Shown here piece by piece: positions 5,493 through 6,739 of a DNA stretch of 6,739 bases. Source of the stretch: an uncultured Bacilli bacterium (GTDB taxonomy: Bacteria > Bacillota_I > Bacilli_A > RF39 > UBA660). The DNA is taken from positions 1 through 6,739 of the forward strand of contig CAKORQ010000051.1 in assembly GCA_934101445.1 (NCBI GenBank). Reading direction: 5' to 3'. The notes beneath the pieces were generated by a model. That model saw nothing but the letters and a program-made list of their open reading frames with translations. It was not told the DNA's origin and searched no databases. Positions within the stretch are counted from its first letter, which is position 1. Each line of letters begins with the position of its first letter. A program made the position numbers and the translations under genes.

Positions 5493-6739
5493 TTGAAAAA
5501 TGTAGATAACTTAGAACCTATTAATAAAATTTTAAATAAATATGGTATCTTAGATGATGAAATTATTAATTATGGTAAATATATTGCCAAAGTAGATATA
5601 GATAGATTAGGTACCAAAGATAAAAAGGGTAAATTAATACTGGTAACTAGTATTAATCCAACTATTTATGGTGAAGGAAAAACGACGACGGCGATTGGGC
5701 TAGTCGATGCCTTAAATAAATTAAATAAAGATGCCGTGGCTATTCTTAGGGAACCCGCATTGGGACCTGTTTTTGGGACCAAAGGTGGAGCCACCGGTGG
5801 TGGTAAGGCTAGGATTATTCCTGGGGTGGATATAAATTTACACTTTACGGGGGATATGAGTGCGATATGTACGGCTAATAACTTATTATGTGCGATTATT
5901 GATAATCATATTTTTCAAGGTAATGAGTTAAAGATAAAAACAGTAGTTTTACCCAGAACCATAGATATTAATGATAGAGCCTTAAGAAATATTACTATTA
6001 ATTCGAGTTATAACCGAGAAGACCATTTTATTTTAACCGTGGCTAGTGAATTAATGGCATGTGTGTGTTTAGCAAATGATTTTAAAGAATTAAAAGAAAT
6101 GGTTGCTAATATGATAGTGGCCTACAATCAGAGCGGTAAACCAATTTATACCAAAGATTTACAAGCCGTGGAGGCTGTCTGTATTTTATTAAAAGATGTA
6201 ATTAAACCAAATGTAGTACAAACTTTAGACCATAATCTAGCATTTGTTCATGGAGGACCTTTTGCTAATATTGCTCATGGTACTGCTAGTATCAGGACCA
6301 TTAAAACTGGTTTAGAAAATTTTTCTTATTCCGTGGTGGAGGCCGGTTTTGGTTCCGATTTAGGAGCCGAAAAGTTCTTTGATATCGTATGTCCTAGAGG
6401 TGGGTTTTATCCTGATGTCGTAATTCTTAATGCGACAATTAGAGCCTTAAAATATAACGGGAATGGCAACTTAATTAAAGGATTAACTAATTTACAAGCC
6501 CATATTGATAATATGCAGTTATTTAGTAAAAATATTATTATATCTTTAAATAAATTTAGTGATGATACTATAGAAGATATAAATACGATAAAAGAATACG
6601 TTTTAAAGCAAGGCTTGGAATTTGCTATTAATGATACTTATTTAAAAGGTAGTGCTGGCGGGTTAGAGTTAGCTAAAAAAGGAGTACTTTTAAGTAATCT
6701 TGATAATAAAAATAGCTTTAAATTATATAATGATAATAT
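5493..6739 (+). CDS. fhs: formate--tetrahydrofolate ligase (3' end outside window)
   Basis: 415 codons without a stop; family members are about 550-560 residues, so about 130-140 are missing. The enzyme makes 10-formyl-tetrahydrofolate from formate, tetrahydrofolate and ATP, feeding purine synthesis and initiator-tRNA formylation. P-loop: INPTIYGEGKTTTAIGL at 54-70 (Lys 63). Then REPALGPVFGTKGG at 86-99, DINLHFTGDMSAI at 113-125, ANNLLCAIIDNH at 128-139, PRTIDINDRALR at 154-165, HGGPFANIAHG at 253-263, EAGFGSDLGAEKFFDI at 283-298 and ATIRALK at 314-320. All are close to family consensus. The start is TTG, 1 nt after the ftsY stop: sequence before the P-loop is needed for the N-terminal helix, and no ATG occurs in frame before codon 122. 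It probably shares the ftsY promoter. Near the P-loop, GGGKAR replaces the usual GGGYAQ. Confidence 0.95.
   Translation, partial: MKNVDNLEPINKILNKYGILDDEIINYGKYIAKVDIDRLGTKDKKGKLILVTSINPTIYGEGKTTTAIGLVDALNKLNKDAVAILREPALGPVFGTKGGATGGGKARIIPGVDINLHFTGDMSAICTANNLLCAIIDNHIFQGNELKIKTVVLPRTIDINDRALRNITINSSYNREDHFILTVASELMACVCLANDFKELKEMVANMIVAYNQSGKPIYTKDLQAVEAVCILLKDVIKPNVVQTLDHNLAFVHGGPFANIAHGTASIRTIKTGLENFSYSVVEAGFGSDLGAEKFFDIVCPRGGFYPDVVILNATIRALKYNGNGNLIKGLTNLQAHIDNMQLFSKNIIISLNKFSDDTIEDINTIKEYVLKQGLEFAINDTYLKGSAGGLELAKKGVLLSNLDNKNSFKLYNDN

Noticed and set aside
1..6739. CRISPR arrays, insertion sequences, attachment sites, tRNA genes, - strand genes
   Set aside because: No regular repeats, inverted-repeat ends, transposase motifs or tRNA-like cloverleaf were seen, and the + strand genes leave no gene-free gap longer than 102 bases.

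Overview
The window is AT-rich (by eye about one third G+C or less). It reads entirely on the + strand, uses the standard code (every Trp is TGG), and has densely packed genes with purine-rich ribosome binding sites. Protein sequences and gene style point to a low-GC Bacillota, probably an uncultured gut-type Bacilli lineage near the Mollicutes (RF39/Erysipelotrichia-like) that still makes a cell wall. The lineage is an inference from sequence style, not from a search.

Region 1 (1-4402) looks like one transcription unit of five tightly spaced genes. They are the C-terminal part of an alpha/beta hydrolase (cut by the window start), a membrane-anchored MurF-type Mur ligase, a D-Ala-D-Ala ligase-type ATP-grasp enzyme (Ddl), a type IV prepilin-like protein with four cysteines, and a small HExxH peptidase-MA-like protein. 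MurF and Ddl act in consecutive steps of peptidoglycan precursor synthesis: Ddl makes D-Ala-D-Ala and MurF adds it to the UDP-MurNAc-tripeptide. Both are unusual here. The MurF has a membrane domain of about 160 residues where the usual UDP-substrate domain should be. The Ddl keeps its catalytic residues but has a changed second-D-Ala pocket and a Gly/Lys-rich tail. The unit ends at a clear rho-independent terminator (4417-4455).

Region 2 (4450-6739) starts with a promoter (TATAAT at 4473-4478) right behind the terminator. It drives ftsY, the signal recognition particle receptor, followed after 1 nt by fhs, formate-tetrahydrofolate ligase. fhs begins with TTG and runs off the window end. This is a housekeeping pair for membrane protein targeting and one-carbon metabolism.

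No tRNA, rRNA, CRISPR array, insertion sequence or phage gene was seen, and no gene-free stretch exceeds 102 bases. The item most worth a second look is the divergent hydrolase/MurF/Ddl cassette. The rest is mostly ordinary chromosome.
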